From: JANMJD01 sp963828405
GTDB lineage: Bacteria; Actinomycetota; Acidimicrobiia; Acidimicrobiales; Ilumatobacteraceae
DNA length: 64,000 bases
NCBI GenBank assembly: GCA_963828405.1
Contig: CAWHEG010000031.1
Coordinates: forward strand, 186,001 to 250,000
Reading direction: 5' to 3'
Within the stretch, counting starts at the first letter, position 1; each line of letters opens with the position of its first letter. A program made the position numbers and the translations under genes. Below are positions 1 through 8,900 of the stretch, piece after piece. The notes under the pieces were generated by a model, which did not search any database, had not been told where the DNA came from, and saw only the letters and a list, made by a program, of their open reading frames with translations.

Positions 1-304
1 CGGCCGCCAGCATCGGTCCCGCCCGCCCGACGATCACGACCGGACGGTCCTTGCCCAACGTCGGGTCCTCTTCGTACGACACCCAGGCCCAGACGACCTC
101 ACCGGGGTCGGGGTCGCCGTCGAGGCAGGGCACGTAGGAGAAGCGCACGTCCCCGATGGCCGCATCGGGCGGCGCCACCGTGACGTGCTCCTCGGGCACG
201 GCGGTCCGCGGCGGCCGGCGGCGGTTACCGGTCGTCCGGCCCAGCAGACCGCCGATCGCCGCGACGGCCCGCCGGACGCGGGACCCGTTCAGTCGAGGTC
301 GCAT
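1..304 (-). CDS. PemK/MazF-family protein, partial (3' end outside window)
   Basis: The first 101 residues are visible and the gene continues past base 1. A basic N-terminus leads into DVRFSYVPCLDGDPDPGEVV and then YEEDPTLGKDRPVVIVGR. I recognise this pattern from actinobacterial proteins annotated as PemK/MazF-like growth inhibitors, whose beta-barrel core carries the conserved GKxRPV strand. The ATG at 304 is the only good start in this frame and lies 16 bases inside the 3' end of lysA, so the two are translationally coupled. No antitoxin is beside it, so it may be a housekeeping member of the fold and not an active toxin. Family is fairly sure; function is not. Confidence 0.7.
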   Translation of the reverse strand, partial: MRPRLNGSRVRRAVAAIGGLLGRTTGNRRRPPRTAVPEEHVTVAPPDAAIGDVRFSYVPCLDGDPDPGEVVWAWVSYEEDPTLGKDRPVVIVGRAGPMLAA

Positions 305-1563
305 CGCACGAGGTCGGCGAACGTCTCGCGGCGGACCACCAGCCGGGCCCGGCCGTCGGCGACGAAGACCACCGGCGGGCGGGTGACCTTGTTGTAGTTG
401 GACCCCATCGAATGGCCGTAGGCGCCGGTCACCGGCATCGCCAGCAGGTCCCCGACGACGACGCCCTCGGGCACGGCAGCATTGAAGGCCAGCACGTCGC
501 CGCTCTCGCAGTGCTTGCCGACGATGCGCAGGCGCGCAGGACGCTCGGCACCGACGTCACGGGGGAGGAAGGCCTCGTAACCGCTGCCGTAGAGCACCGG
601 GCGAGGGTTGTCGCTCATTCCGCCGTCGACGGCGAGATAGTCGCGCACACCGGGGATGTGCTTGATCGTCCCGACGGTGTAGAGGGTGACGGCGGCCGAG
701 GCGACGATCGCCCGGCCCGGCTCGACCGAGACCGCCGACTCGAGGCCGGCGGCGGCGCAGGCGTCGAGCACGACCTTGCCCCAGTGGGCGATCGACGGCC
801 CCTCCTCACCGGCGACGTAGGCGACGCCGAGGCCGCCGCCGAGGGTCAGCTCGGGCAGGTCGTAGGGCCGGGCGAATCCGGCCATCAGCTCGGCGGCCCG
901 GGCGAAGCCGTCGACGGCGAACACGTTGGAGCCGATGTGGCAGTGGAGCCCGACGAGCTGCACGGCGGGCGATCCCAGGGCGTGGGCCACCGCCCGGGCC
1001 GCGTCCCCGTTGGCGAGGTTGAAACCGAACTTCGAGTCGTCCTGGCCGGTGGCGATGTACTCGTGGGTGTGGGCGTGGACACCCGGTGTGATCCGCAGGT
1101 GGATCCGGGGGGCGGGCAGGCCGCCGCGGTGCAGCTCCTCGATCCGCCCGAGCTCGTCGAACGAGTCGACGTTGATGTGGCGGACGCCGGCCTCGATCGC
1201 CATGCGCAGCTCGTCGGTGCTCTTGTTGTTGCCGTGGAGCACGCAGCGGTCGGCGGGGACGCCGGCGTGCAGGGCGACGAACAGCTCGCCACCACTGGCG
1301 ACGTCGAGCAGCAGGCCCTCCTCGTGGGCGAGGCGGGCCATCGCCGTGCACAGGAAGGCCTTGGCCGCGTAGACCACCCGGTCGGCGCCGAATGCCCCGA
1401 CCGCTTCGCGGGCCCGATTGCGCAGGTGGACCTCGTCGTAGACGAACACCGGGGTGCCGAACTCGGCGGCGACGTCGAGCAGGGAGCACCCGCCGATGTT
1501 CAGCGCCCCGTCGCCGTCGACCGAGGCCGTGTCGGGCAGCAGATGCCACGGGACCGCGCTCAT
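289..1563 (-). CDS. lysA: Diaminopimelate decarboxylase
   Basis: A 424-aa PLP-dependent decarboxylase that converts meso-diaminopimelate to L-lysine, the last step of lysine synthesis. The PLP lysine is K68 in VVYAAKAF. A glycine-rich phosphate loop (LGGGLGVAY) lies mid-protein. The CESGD motif near the C-terminus supplies the catalytic cysteine from the partner subunit, and a conserved YNKVTRPPVV-type tail ends the barrel/beta domain. Length matches the family. The ATG at 1563 overlaps the argS stop by ATGA, giving the argS-lysA pair common in Actinobacteria. The longer reading frame upstream lies inside argS and is ignored. Confidence 0.95.
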   Translation of the reverse strand: MSAVPWHLLPDTASVDGDGALNIGGCSLLDVAAEFGTPVFVYDEVHLRNRAREAVGAFGADRVVYAAKAFLCTAMARLAHEEGLLLDVASGGELFVALHAGVPADRCVLHGNNKSTDELRMAIEAGVRHINVDSFDELGRIEELHRGGLPAPRIHLRITPGVHAHTHEYIATGQDDSKFGFNLANGDAARAVAHALGSPAVQLVGLHCHIGSNVFAVDGFARAAELMAGFARPYDLPELTLGGGLGVAYVAGEEGPSIAHWGKVVLDACAAAGLESAVSVEPGRAIVASAAVTLYTVGTIKHIPGVRDYLAVDGGMSDNPRPVLYGSGYEAFLPRDVGAERPARLRIVGKHCESGDVLAFNAAVPEGVVVGDLLAMPVTGAYGHSMGSNYNKVTRPPVVFVADGRARLVVRRETFADLVRCDLD

Positions 1564-3305
1564 CACATCCGCTCCGGGGCCTCGATGCCGAGGAGCTGCA
1601 ACCCGGTCTCGAGCACCCGGGCGGTGAGATCGCACAGCGACAGGCGGCTGTCGCGCACCGCCGCATCCTCGGCCTTGATCACCGGGCACGCCTCGTAGAA
1701 CGCCGTGAAGGTCTGGGCGAGGTCGAAGAGATAGGTGCACAGCTTGTGCGGGCTGTACGTCTCGAGCGTCGCGGCGATCGCCGCGTCGAAGCCGAGCAGG
1801 CCGAGGGCGAGGGCGCGTTCGGGAGGGGCCCCGATCGACGCCACGGCGGAGCGCACCGAGGTGCGCTCGACCGCCGCCCGGCGGAAGATCGAGCAGATCC
1901 GGGCATGGGCGTACTGCAGGTACGGACCGGTGTTGCCTTCGAAGGCGAGCATCCGGTCGAAGGCGAAGACATAGTCCTTGACCCGGTCGTTGGCCAGGTC
2001 GGCGTACTTGACGGCGCCGATGCCGATCATCCGGGCGACGGCGTCGCGCTCGGGCCCGGACAGCCCCGGATTGCGCTCGGCGACCGCGGCCGCGGCTCGT
2101 TCCACCGCCTCGTCGAGCAGGTCGGAGAGCTTGACACTGGCGCCCGATCGGCTGCGCAGCATCTTGCGGTCCTCGCCGAGCACGCTGCCGAAGGGCACGT
2201 GCTCGATCTCGACGCCCTCGGGCACCCAGCCGGCCAGGCGGCAGACGTCCCAGACCATCTGCAGGTGCTGGGCCTGGGGCGCCCCGACGACGTAGAGCAG
2301 CCTGGTGGCGCCGAGCCGTTCGAGGCGATCGATCACCGTGGCCAGATCGGTGGTGGCGTAGTTGAACCCGCCGACCGAGTTGCGGATGATCAGCGGCAAC
2401 GGTTCGTTGGAGCGGTTGGTGTAGCCGGGAGGGAAGACCACTTCGGCGCCGTCGGAGTCGACCAGCAGCCCGGCGACGTGGAGGCGCTCGACGACCGGCT
2501 GGAGCAGGTCGTTGTACCTGCTCTCACCCATGTTGTCGTCCCCCGTCAGGCGCACCCCGAGCCGGCGGTAGACGTCCTGGAAGTACCGGGCGCTCTCGGC
2601 CACGAGCAGTCGCCAGAGACGGAGCGTCTCGGGCTCGCCGGCCTGCAGCATCACGACGCGCTGGCGGGCCCGTTCCTGGAAGTCCTCGTCGAGCTTGAAC
2701 TTCTCGTTGGCCTGCTTGTAGAAGGCATCGAGGTCGCCGACGGAGAGTTCGTGGGCGGCGGCGTCCTCGCCGAGGTCGACCAGGTGCTCGATGAGCATCC
2801 CGAACGGCCGGCCCCAGTCGCCGATGTGGTTCTCGCGCAGCACCCGATGACCGACGAACTCGTGCATCCGCACGAGCGCGTCGCCGATGATCGTCGAGCG
2901 CAGGTGGCCGACATGCATCTCCTTGGCGACGTTCGGAGCCGAGTAATCGACGACCACCGTGCGCGGCGACCCCGCCGGGGCGACCCCCAGGCGGGCGTCG
3001 GCGGCGATCTCGGCCAGCTGCGCCGACAGGAAGCGATCGGTCAGGGTGACGTTGAGGAACCCCGGCCCGGCGACCTCGACCGTCGCCACGCCGTCGAGGC
3101 GGCCGGCGAGCGCCTCGACGACCGCCGCGGCGACCTCGCGGGGGCTCCGGCCGAGCGACTTGGCCAGGGCGAGCGCGCCGTTGGCCTGGGCATCGGCGCG
3201 CTCCGACGGGCGGACCACCGGGTCGACGTACTCGCCACGCCGGCCGGCAACCTCGGCGAATGCCGGGGCGAGCAGGTCGGAGACGATGACGAGGGGATCG
3301 GACAC
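1563..3305 (-). CDS. argS: Arginyl-tRNA synthetase
   Basis: A class I aminoacyl-tRNA synthetase of 580 aa that charges tRNA-Arg in the cytoplasm. The N-terminal Add1 tRNA-binding domain is followed by the HIGH-type signature HVGH (about residue 130, within SAPNVAKEMHVGH). The KMSK-type loop reads EDRKMLRSRSG, and the C-terminal DALR anticodon-binding domain contains GPYLQYAHAR. I chose the GTG at 3305 (VSDPLVIV) over the ATG at 3344. Homologues begin close to this point, and a TACCCT box lies exactly 7 nt upstream, a typical actinobacterial leaderless arrangement. It is first in an argS-lysA-PemK operon. A tRNA-Arg gene lies 2.4 kb away. Confidence 0.95.
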   Translation of the reverse strand: MSDPLVIVSDLLAPAFAEVAGRRGEYVDPVVRPSERADAQANGALALAKSLGRSPREVAAAVVEALAGRLDGVATVEVAGPGFLNVTLTDRFLSAQLAEIAADARLGVAPAGSPRTVVVDYSAPNVAKEMHVGHLRSTIIGDALVRMHEFVGHRVLRENHIGDWGRPFGMLIEHLVDLGEDAAAHELSVGDLDAFYKQANEKFKLDEDFQERARQRVVMLQAGEPETLRLWRLLVAESARYFQDVYRRLGVRLTGDDNMGESRYNDLLQPVVERLHVAGLLVDSDGAEVVFPPGYTNRSNEPLPLIIRNSVGGFNYATTDLATVIDRLERLGATRLLYVVGAPQAQHLQMVWDVCRLAGWVPEGVEIEHVPFGSVLGEDRKMLRSRSGASVKLSDLLDEAVERAAAAVAERNPGLSGPERDAVARMIGIGAVKYADLANDRVKDYVFAFDRMLAFEGNTGPYLQYAHARICSIFRRAAVERTSVRSAVASIGAPPERALALGLLGFDAAIAATLETYSPHKLCTYLFDLAQTFTAFYEACPVIKAEDAAVRDSRLSLCDLTARVLETGLQLLGIEAPERM

Positions 3306-3318
3306 CGGGGCAAGGGTA
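3306..3318 (-). promoter_or_regulatory. Candidate leaderless -10 element for argS
   Basis: On the minus strand TACCCT (3318-3313) is followed by 7 nt and then the GTG at 3305, so transcription would begin at the start codon. No clear -35 is visible. It is a sequence match only. Confidence 0.5.
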
Positions 3319-3377
3319 ACGGCCCCCGCCACGAGCCCTCCCATGTTTCCGGTTACCGGGCGGGGTCATCGCCGGGA

Positions 3378-4715
3378 TCAGGCCGGTGCCGGTGCCGATG
3401 CCCGGGCCGCCTCGATCTTGGCCGTCGTCAGCTTCCGGCGCCCGGCGACGAACAACCCGAGGTAGATCGACGCGGCGACCAGCCAGGTCGCCCGGAGCGC
3501 CCACGCCCGCGTGGCGAACGAGTCGGCGACGAGCACGACGACACCGCCGATCGCCGCCCCGATCGGCATCATCCCCCAGGCGAAGAAGCGGTACACGCTG
3601 TTCACCCGGCCGAGCAGGTGGTCGGGGATGATCCGCTGGCGGAGGCTGACGGTGATCACGTTCCACAGCGTGCCGATGAAGATCTCGATGCCGAACATGA
3701 CGAACACCACCGGCCAGCGGGTGGACAGCCCGATGACCGTGTTGAGCACCGCCGAGCCGCCGAGGGTGATCGCCAGGCACGTTCCGCTGCCCAGGCGGCG
3801 CACGATCCGCTCGGTCAACCATCCACCGGCGACGCCGCCGACGGCGCCGCCCATGCCGATGACGGCGAACACGACCGGGCCGGCGTGGAGCACCTCCTGC
3901 GCCCACAGCACCATCGTCGCCCCGCTGACCATCCCGGCCAGGTTCATCAGCCCGAGGATGATCGCCATCGGCCGCAGCAGCGGATGGCTCCACAGCCAGC
4001 GCACCCCCTCGCGCAGTTCGGTCGTCCACGAGGGACGTCGGCGATCCTCGGACGCCGCCGGATCGACGGGCGCCCGGAACACGCCGGGGATCGAGGCGAC
4101 GAGCGCGGCGGCGACGAGGAACGACGCGGCGTCGACGAAGATCGGCACGGCGAACGCCACGACGAGCAGCAGCGATCCGAGGGGCGGGCCGGCAAAGGTG
4201 TTCATCACCATCTCGACGCTCCACATCCGGCCGTTCGCCTTCTCGAGCAGCGACTCGTGGACGATCGCCGGCATCAGGGTCTGGCCGGCGTTGTCGGCGA
4301 GCACCTCGGCCATCCCGAGCAGCAGCGTGCTGACGAGCACGACGACGTACAGACCGGTCGTCGTGGCGACGACCTGGTCGAGCTCGCCGGGCCCGGGCAG
4401 GGTGCCCTGGCGATCGAGCACGGCGAGGGCGATGAGCAGGGTGAGGGCTCCGCGGACGGTGTCCATCGCCACGATCAGCCGGCGGCGGTCGACCCGGTCG
4501 GTGATCACCCCGGCGGGAAGGGTGAAGAACAGCCACGGTAGGCGCTGGGCGACGGCGATCAGGGCGACGAGCAGCGGGTTGCGGGTGACGGCCGAGGCCA
4601 GCCACGGGTAGACGATCGTGCCCATCCCGTCGCCGAGGTTGGAGATCGAGTGGGCGCCGAACAGCTTGAGGTACGAGGAGCCGAGACGAGGCCGGGCGGT
4701 GGGGGCGTCGCTCAT
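3378..4715 (-). CDS. MFS transporter
   Basis: A 445-aa integral membrane protein with about 12 hydrophobic segments. The motif-A-like loop GVITDRVDRRRLIVAMD after TM2 is typical of the major facilitator superfamily, in the group of enterobactin/macrolide-type exporters (MFS_3). The ATG at 4715 is preceded by AAAGGA at a normal distance. It sits 40 bp downstream of the MBL-fold gene and on the same strand. The direction of transport is probably efflux by family resemblance. The substrate cannot be read from the sequence. Confidence 0.85.
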   Translation of the reverse strand: MSDAPTARPRLGSSYLKLFGAHSISNLGDGMGTIVYPWLASAVTRNPLLVALIAVAQRLPWLFFTLPAGVITDRVDRRRLIVAMDTVRGALTLLIALAVLDRQGTLPGPGELDQVVATTTGLYVVVLVSTLLLGMAEVLADNAGQTLMPAIVHESLLEKANGRMWSVEMVMNTFAGPPLGSLLLVVAFAVPIFVDAASFLVAAALVASIPGVFRAPVDPAASEDRRRPSWTTELREGVRWLWSHPLLRPMAIILGLMNLAGMVSGATMVLWAQEVLHAGPVVFAVIGMGGAVGGVAGGWLTERIVRRLGSGTCLAITLGGSAVLNTVIGLSTRWPVVFVMFGIEIFIGTLWNVITVSLRQRIIPDHLLGRVNSVYRFFAWGMMPIGAAIGGVVVLVADSFATRAWALRATWLVAASIYLGLFVAGRRKLTTAKIEAARASAPAPA

Positions 4716-4755
4716 CGGGATTCCTTTCGCCGGCAGTCGGGTCGCCGGCCGGGGC

Positions 4756-5600
4756 TCAGAGGGAGGCGACGAGCTCGGCGAGCCGCGGCCCGGCCCCGTG
4801 CTCGATCGGATCGCCGTGACCGAAATAGATCGTCTCCAGCGCCAGGCCGGCCAGGCGCCTCGCCGATTCGATCGCCGTGGCCATGTCGGCGGTGAACTGC
4901 GGATTCGGCCCGGTGAGCGATTCGGCGTTGCTGATCGCATCACCGGCGACGAGCACCTGGCCGAGCGGGTCGTAGATAGAGATGTGGCCGGCCGTGTGGC
5001 CGGGCGTGCCGACGATCTGCAGGCCGAACACCTCGTCGCCGTCGAGCACCGATGCCAACGGGCGGGGCGCCGTGATCGAGGCGATGTCGGCCTCGCCGGC
5101 GTAGGCCCTGGCATTGACGGCCGAGTCGAGCACGTCGCCGATGCTGCCGGCATGATCGGGATGGTGGTGGGTGAGGATCACGTGGCCGACGGCGTCCCAG
5201 TCGAGCGACGCCGCCGCCGAGCCCCTCGGCGATGGCGCCGGCGCTCCCGGCGACGCCGGTGTCGACCACGGCGGCCTCGCTCCCCCGGATGAGCACGTAG
5301 GCCGAGACGAACCCGAGGTTGATCCGTCGGTAGGTGACCGGCTTCGCGACCCTCGTCGGCGGGCCCGGTGGCCGCCGTGGCCCCGGTCGTGCCCGGAGCC
5401 ACGGTTGCGGGTGGAGGGGCGTTGGTCCCGACGACCGGGGCCGCCGTAGTCGAGCCCTCCGACGCGGTCGGGCCGGAGAAGTCGCCGCCGTCGTTCGACG
5501 AGCATGCGCCGATGATCGGCGTGAACACGGTGATCGCCACCGCGCCCCGACCGAGTTCGGTCAGGAAGGCCCGGCGACCTATCCGGTGGAACTCACCCAT
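4756..5600 (-). pseudogene. Exported MBL-fold hydrolase, two frameshifts (possibly sequence error)
   Basis: Three overlapping frames join into one protein of about 280 aa. Frame 1 (from the ATG at 5600, SD GGGAG) has a twin-arginine signal (RR at 9-10, GRRAFL) and a lipobox-like IIGAC with C33, then a low-complexity Thr/Ala/Pro linker. Frame 2 reads KPVTYRRINLGFVSAYVLIR and VVDTG. Frame 3 holds the zinc motif HHHPDH, GTPGHTAGH, GDAISN and FGHGD of the metallo-beta-lactamase fold. Breaks lie near 5344-5348 and 5205-5215. Removing one base at each restores a full frame. The domain is clear, the substrate unknown. I favour sequence error over decay, because no stop codons or deletions accompany the shifts. 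Confidence 0.75.
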
Positions 5601-5704
5601 GACAACTCCCTCGCGGCGGCGCTATGTCCACCGTACCCCGGTCGCATCGGGGGTGTCGGCGACACCAGTCCGGCGCTAGCCTGCGGGTGCCCCTCGGGGC
5701 CCCC

Positions 5705-5776
5705 GCCCTCGTAGCTCAGGGGATAGAGCGTCGGCCTCCGGAGCCGGATGCGCAGGTTCGAATCCTGCCGAGGGCG
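5705..5776 (+). tRNA. tRNA-Arg (anticodon CCG)
   Basis: The cloverleaf can be folded by hand. Acceptor stem: GCCCTCG/CGAGGGC (5705-5711, 5769-5775). D stem: GCTC/GAGC. Anticodon stem: TCGGC/GCCGG, with loop CTCCGGA giving anticodon CCG (reads CGG, Arg). T stem: GCAGG/CCTGC, with loop TTCGAAT. The discriminator is G5776. The CCA end is not encoded (CCC follows). Its 3' end is repeated at 9240, which marks it as an integration site. Confidence 0.97.
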
Positions 5777-5808
5777 CCCTGGTAAATCGGCTCTGACCAG
5801 CGGAAACA
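5759..5808. repeat. att-like direct repeat, left copy (tRNA 3' end)
   Basis: Begins in the T loop of tRNA-Arg and extends 32 bp past the gene. The first 25 bp (5759-5783) are identical to 9240-9264. Over 50 bp there are three differences (5784, 5792, 5793). The two sequences diverge after 5808. Confidence 0.85.
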
Positions 5809-6112
5809 TGTTCGGCCGTTGAAGGCAGTCTGACCGCTGGTGTCCCTGAATGACCCCCATTTTGCCGTAGCGTTCGGGAACACCACGGGAACAGATCGTT
5901 CGGATCGGCAACGTCTGCACCTGACCTGACCCCGAACCCCACCTCGCAAGCGCTGCGAGCGCGTCGTCGATCTCGATCGACCCAGCTGACGTCCGCTACG
6001 GCGCATCCGCCCGCATCATCGCCGCGGTGCCTTCGTCGCCACTCCCGACCTGATCCCAGTTGCCATCGACGATCCGACGCAGCTGTCCATGGGCGAGCGC
6101 ACGCGCCACCAA
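5777..6112. other. 336 bp without a recognisable gene
   Basis: After the repeat there is a separated inverted repeat, ACCAGCGG (5796-5803) and CCGCTGGT (5834-5841). The same half-site recurs in the palindrome at 9270-9303. Reading frames here are short and resemble no protein I know. The minus-strand frame across the tRNA is only an antisense tRNA translation. This is where an integrase would be expected; none is seen. Confidence 0.5.
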
Positions 6113-6806
6113 TCAGTTGGCTGCTCGCGCAACACTTCGGCGCTCGGCTCGAAGGCCGCCACGCCATGAACAGCCTTCAACGATTTCTCGCGCAAGCTCC
6201 GTCGCACCGGCCTCGAGCTGCGCGATCCGTGCCGCCGATGTCCACAGCTCTGACCACGATCTCGGTCCCGTGACCACGAACGATGGTTGCTCCACCCGCC
6301 TCGTCGCCCAAGTCGGCGTAGACGAGCCATCCCCGACGCAGCCCAAGCCGGGTGCAGTACGCCAGCATCTGGTACGCGTCGGCGTTCGGGTAGTCCTGGC
6401 TCGTGGTGCGTTTGTACCGGCGCCACCACGTGATGTCCGGCTTCATGAGAACCGTGCCAGCCTGGTCGAGATACACCCGATCTTGCCCGCGAACCTGTCC
6501 TCCGATGTGCTCGAGTTCCTTGCGGAGCGCCTGCTCCAAGAATGACTCGAAGATCCGGTTCATGTCGAACAGGAAGCCTGTTCCCCGGTGCTTCTGGTCC
6601 GGGAACTCCAACGAGTGACCACCCAGGACAAGACGACTGAGGACCAGCGCTGGTCGGTAGCGCTCGTTCATCCTGCTGAACGGGATGTCGGGGACTTGGC
6701 GACCGCGGGTCCAGGGCTCGACCCCGTCGAGCTGGAACCGAAGATGCGTGAGCCTCCTGCGGAGCTGCCCACTCATGGCCATTCGACCGCTGTCAGTGAT
6801 CGGCAA
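6113..6806 (-). pseudogene. McrC-type restriction subunit remnant
   Basis: This fragment resembles the middle and C-terminal parts of McrC, the nuclease partner of the McrBC modification-dependent restriction GTPase. Recognisable blocks are DIPFSRMNERYRPALVLSRL, FLFDMNRIFESFLEQAL, VLMKPDITWW and YPNADAYQMLAYC. It is broken in three ways. The N-terminal part is missing (McrC is normally about 350-430 aa). The DAK part of the PD-(D/E)xK nuclease core between KPDITWW and YKRTT is deleted. A frameshift near 6235 moves the C-terminus (ARIAQLEAGATELAREIVE) into another frame. No mcrB lies nearby. It should be inactive, and it marks the segment as former defence DNA. Confidence 0.75.
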
Positions 6807-6916
6807 CCGGAGGTCGCGAGTGCGGCATACGGCACTTCTCCGCGCCCTCGTGGCGGGATGTTGCCTGCTTGGTAGGGGACATTCGATTGGCGCCGTCTGG
6901 CCGGAAGCGATGCGTG

Positions 6917-6928
6917 TACGCTCTCAAC
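6917..6928 (+). promoter_or_regulatory. Candidate leaderless -10 element for XRE antitoxin
   Basis: TACGCT (6917-6922), then CTCAAC, then the ATG at 6929. No convincing -35 is seen. Confidence 0.5.
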
Positions 6929-7483
6929 ATGACCGAGACGGCCGAGCTCATCAAGAACGCTCGGGAACAGCGCGGCCTCAGTCAACGCGCCCTCGCGCAA
7001 CGCGCCGGGGTCGAACAGTCGACGATCGCCCGCATCGAGCTCGGCGACGCGGACCCGGCGTACTCCACGGTCGTGCGACTGCTCGATGCGGCGGGCTTCC
7101 GGCTGCCCAACCCGGAACCGTCGATCCCGACCCTCGCCGAAGCGGCGCTCGGAGGCGACGAACTCGACTGGACGATGCTGCGTTCGGTCACCGACCTCGC
7201 CGAGCGGGACCCGTCCAGTGTCCGTCTCGTGATCGGTGCCGAACCGCAGATCAATGTGGGGGTCACGGCTCGGACCATCCTGGCCGCCGTGGCGGCGTTC
7301 CTCGCCGAGCAGGCCGGCGTTCGCGCTCCTCGCTGGGCCCGTCACACCCCGCCGCTCGCCGAGGCGTGGCATCCCGACGGTACGCCCCGGATGATCCGTC
7401 AGACCATCGCCGAGACACCTCCGGCGGTTGCCCGGTACAACGTGTGGCTCCGAGCCTCGGTCCTCCAACGGAGACGATCATGA
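6929..7483 (+). CDS. XRE-family HTH antitoxin
   Basis: A 184-aa protein with an N-terminal Cro/C1-type helix-turn-helix (about residues 3-58). Visible parts are LIKNAREQRGLSQRALAQRA and GVEQSTIARIELGDADPAYS. The C-terminal part is unlike classic repressors and probably binds the partner. It is immediately upstream of, and overlaps by ATGA, a nucleotidyltransferase gene, the usual order for this kind of TA pair. It would repress its own promoter and neutralise the enzyme. The ATG at 6929 was chosen over an upstream GTG-type start because a TACGCT box lies 6 nt before it. The HTH is certain; the antitoxin role follows from the pairing. Confidence 0.8.
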   Translation: MTETAELIKNAREQRGLSQRALAQRAGVEQSTIARIELGDADPAYSTVVRLLDAAGFRLPNPEPSIPTLAEAALGGDELDWTMLRSVTDLAERDPSSVRLVIGAEPQINVGVTARTILAAVAAFLAEQAGVRAPRWARHTPPLAEAWHPDGTPRMIRQTIAETPPAVARYNVWLRASVLQRRRS

Positions 7484-8013
7484 CCGGGGTCGGGCGGCCG
7501 CTCGGCTGGGACGAGATCGAGGCGTACCTGCTGGAGGTCGGCGCCGAACTCGAGCGACGCGGCCTGGCCCGCAGCATCATCGTGGTCGGCGGCGCGTACG
7601 TCGCATTCCGCGGTGTGCGCGCCTCGACCACCGACGTCGACACCATCTACGAACTCGACGACGAACTCCGAAGCGTTGTTGCCATCGTCGCCGAACGCCA
7701 CGGGCTCGAACCCGACTGGCTCAACGACCGCGCCCGACCGTGGCGCCCCGTCACCTTCGACCCGGCGACATGCGACACCGTCCTCGAAGCCGGCGGGCTA
7801 CGAGTCCTGGCCCCACCGCCCGACATCGTCGTGCTCATGAAGATCTCCGCCGGCGGACGAACCCCGAACGACGCACTCGACCTCAAGGCCCTCTGGCCCG
7901 CCACCCGATTCACCGGCCCCGACGACGCCGTCGCCGCGTACTACGCCGCCTACCCCCACGAAGAACCCGACCCGTACCTCACTGACTGGATCCGCACCGT
8001 CATCGCAGGATGA
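7480..8013 (+). CDS. Nucleotidyltransferase (DUF6036/AbiEii-like), probable toxin
   Basis: A 177-aa protein of the DNA polymerase beta nucleotidyltransferase fold. The signature is VVGGAYVAFRG (GG at 37-38) followed by TTDVDT with catalytic D52 and D54. HGLEPDWLNDRARPW downstream is typical of the DUF6036 group. Such enzymes act as toxins of AbiE/MenT-like systems, transferring nucleotides to tRNA or another target. Here the start overlaps the XRE antitoxin stop (ATGA), so the two are co-translated. All readable active-site residues are present, so the module may be functional. The remaining possibility is a non-toxic NTase of unknown role. Confidence 0.78.
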   Translation: MTGVGRPLGWDEIEAYLLEVGAELERRGLARSIIVVGGAYVAFRGVRASTTDVDTIYELDDELRSVVAIVAERHGLEPDWLNDRARPWRPVTFDPATCDTVLEAGGLRVLAPPPDIVVLMKISAGGRTPNDALDLKALWPATRFTGPDDAVAAYYAAYPHEEPDPYLTDWIRTVIAG

Positions 8014-8310
8014 ACGACGGCACCTACCGCTCGGCGCCGACACGACTGAAGCGTCCCCGAACGCCGGGACGGCGGCAAGGACCGGCACTTGGTGTGCACC
8101 CAGGCAGGCACTGCACTTCGCCGGATCCCGAGGGCGCGTCCCGCGTACTTGTGATCGCGATTGCGAGCGACCCTCCTCCGCCATGTCGCTACGTCGCCAC
8201 CACCCTTCCGGTCCGGAACGCATCGGTCATCGGCCGATCGAGAGCGCGAGTACCTTGGACTGCGGGATGGGTCATCGACACGGCGTGGCCTCAATGAGTC
8301 AGGAGCAGCA

Positions 8311-8757
8311 GTGCGGTACTTCGAGGACCTCAAGCCAGGTGACATCGCACTGGGGTCAACCTTCGTGGTCGAGCGGGACGAAATGGTCGGGTTCGCTCGC
8401 CGTTGGGACCCTCAGCCGTTTCACCTCGACGACGCCATCGCCAACGCAATGTTCGGCGAGGGAGGGGTCACCGCTCCCGGTGTCTACGTCATGGCGATCA
8501 GGACCCGGCTGTTGCATGACACTCCCGACCTGGCCGTCATTGCCGCCCTCGGTTATGACGAACTCCGCTTCCACGCTCCGGTTCGCGCTGGTGACACACT
8601 CCAGCTCCGCCAGGAGTGGCTCGACAAGCGAGTGTCGGACTCAAAGCCAGACCGTGGTGTGGTGAGGTCGCGCCTCTCGTTGGTGAACCAGGCCGGCGTA
8701 GAGGTGATGAGCCACATCGACACCATTCTCGTGCGTCGCCGAAATCCAAGCGACTGA
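8311..8757 (+). CDS. MaoC-like hydratase/dehydratase
   Basis: A 148-aa hotdog-fold protein. VRYFEDLKPGD, FARRWDPQPFHLDDA and GVTAPGVYVMAI match the MaoC family, which hydrates enoyl-CoA thioesters. The D-x5-H pair of the hydratase motif is visible in WDPQPFHLDD. The start is the GTG at 8311, set by a good AGGAG at 8301-8305. The upstream 297 bp (8014-8310) holds no gene I can recognise. No CoA-related partners lie in the island, so its metabolic role is unknown; it may be cargo. Confidence 0.82.
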   Translation: MRYFEDLKPGDIALGSTFVVERDEMVGFARRWDPQPFHLDDAIANAMFGEGGVTAPGVYVMAIRTRLLHDTPDLAVIAALGYDELRFHAPVRAGDTLQLRQEWLDKRVSDSKPDRGVVRSRLSLVNQAGVEVMSHIDTILVRRRNPSD

Positions 8758-8900
8758 TCCCGATTCTCGCGATTCGCCGGCACTCGGTATCGACCCTTAT
8801 GGAGTGTCCCGAAACGCCAAATGGCGCGGTCGCGTGTGCTGCAGCGGCGAGCAAAGTGTGCGTCTTCCACCTGTAGATGCCTACGGTTCCACTGTGAAGC

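Noticed and set aside
1392..4541. 1049-codon open frame on the plus strand
   Set aside because: Antisense to argS, lysA and the MFS gene, all of which are clearly real.
5579..5920. Minus-strand ORF containing RQDSNLRIRLRRPTLYPLSY
   Set aside because: This is the well-known spurious translation of a tRNA antisense strand.
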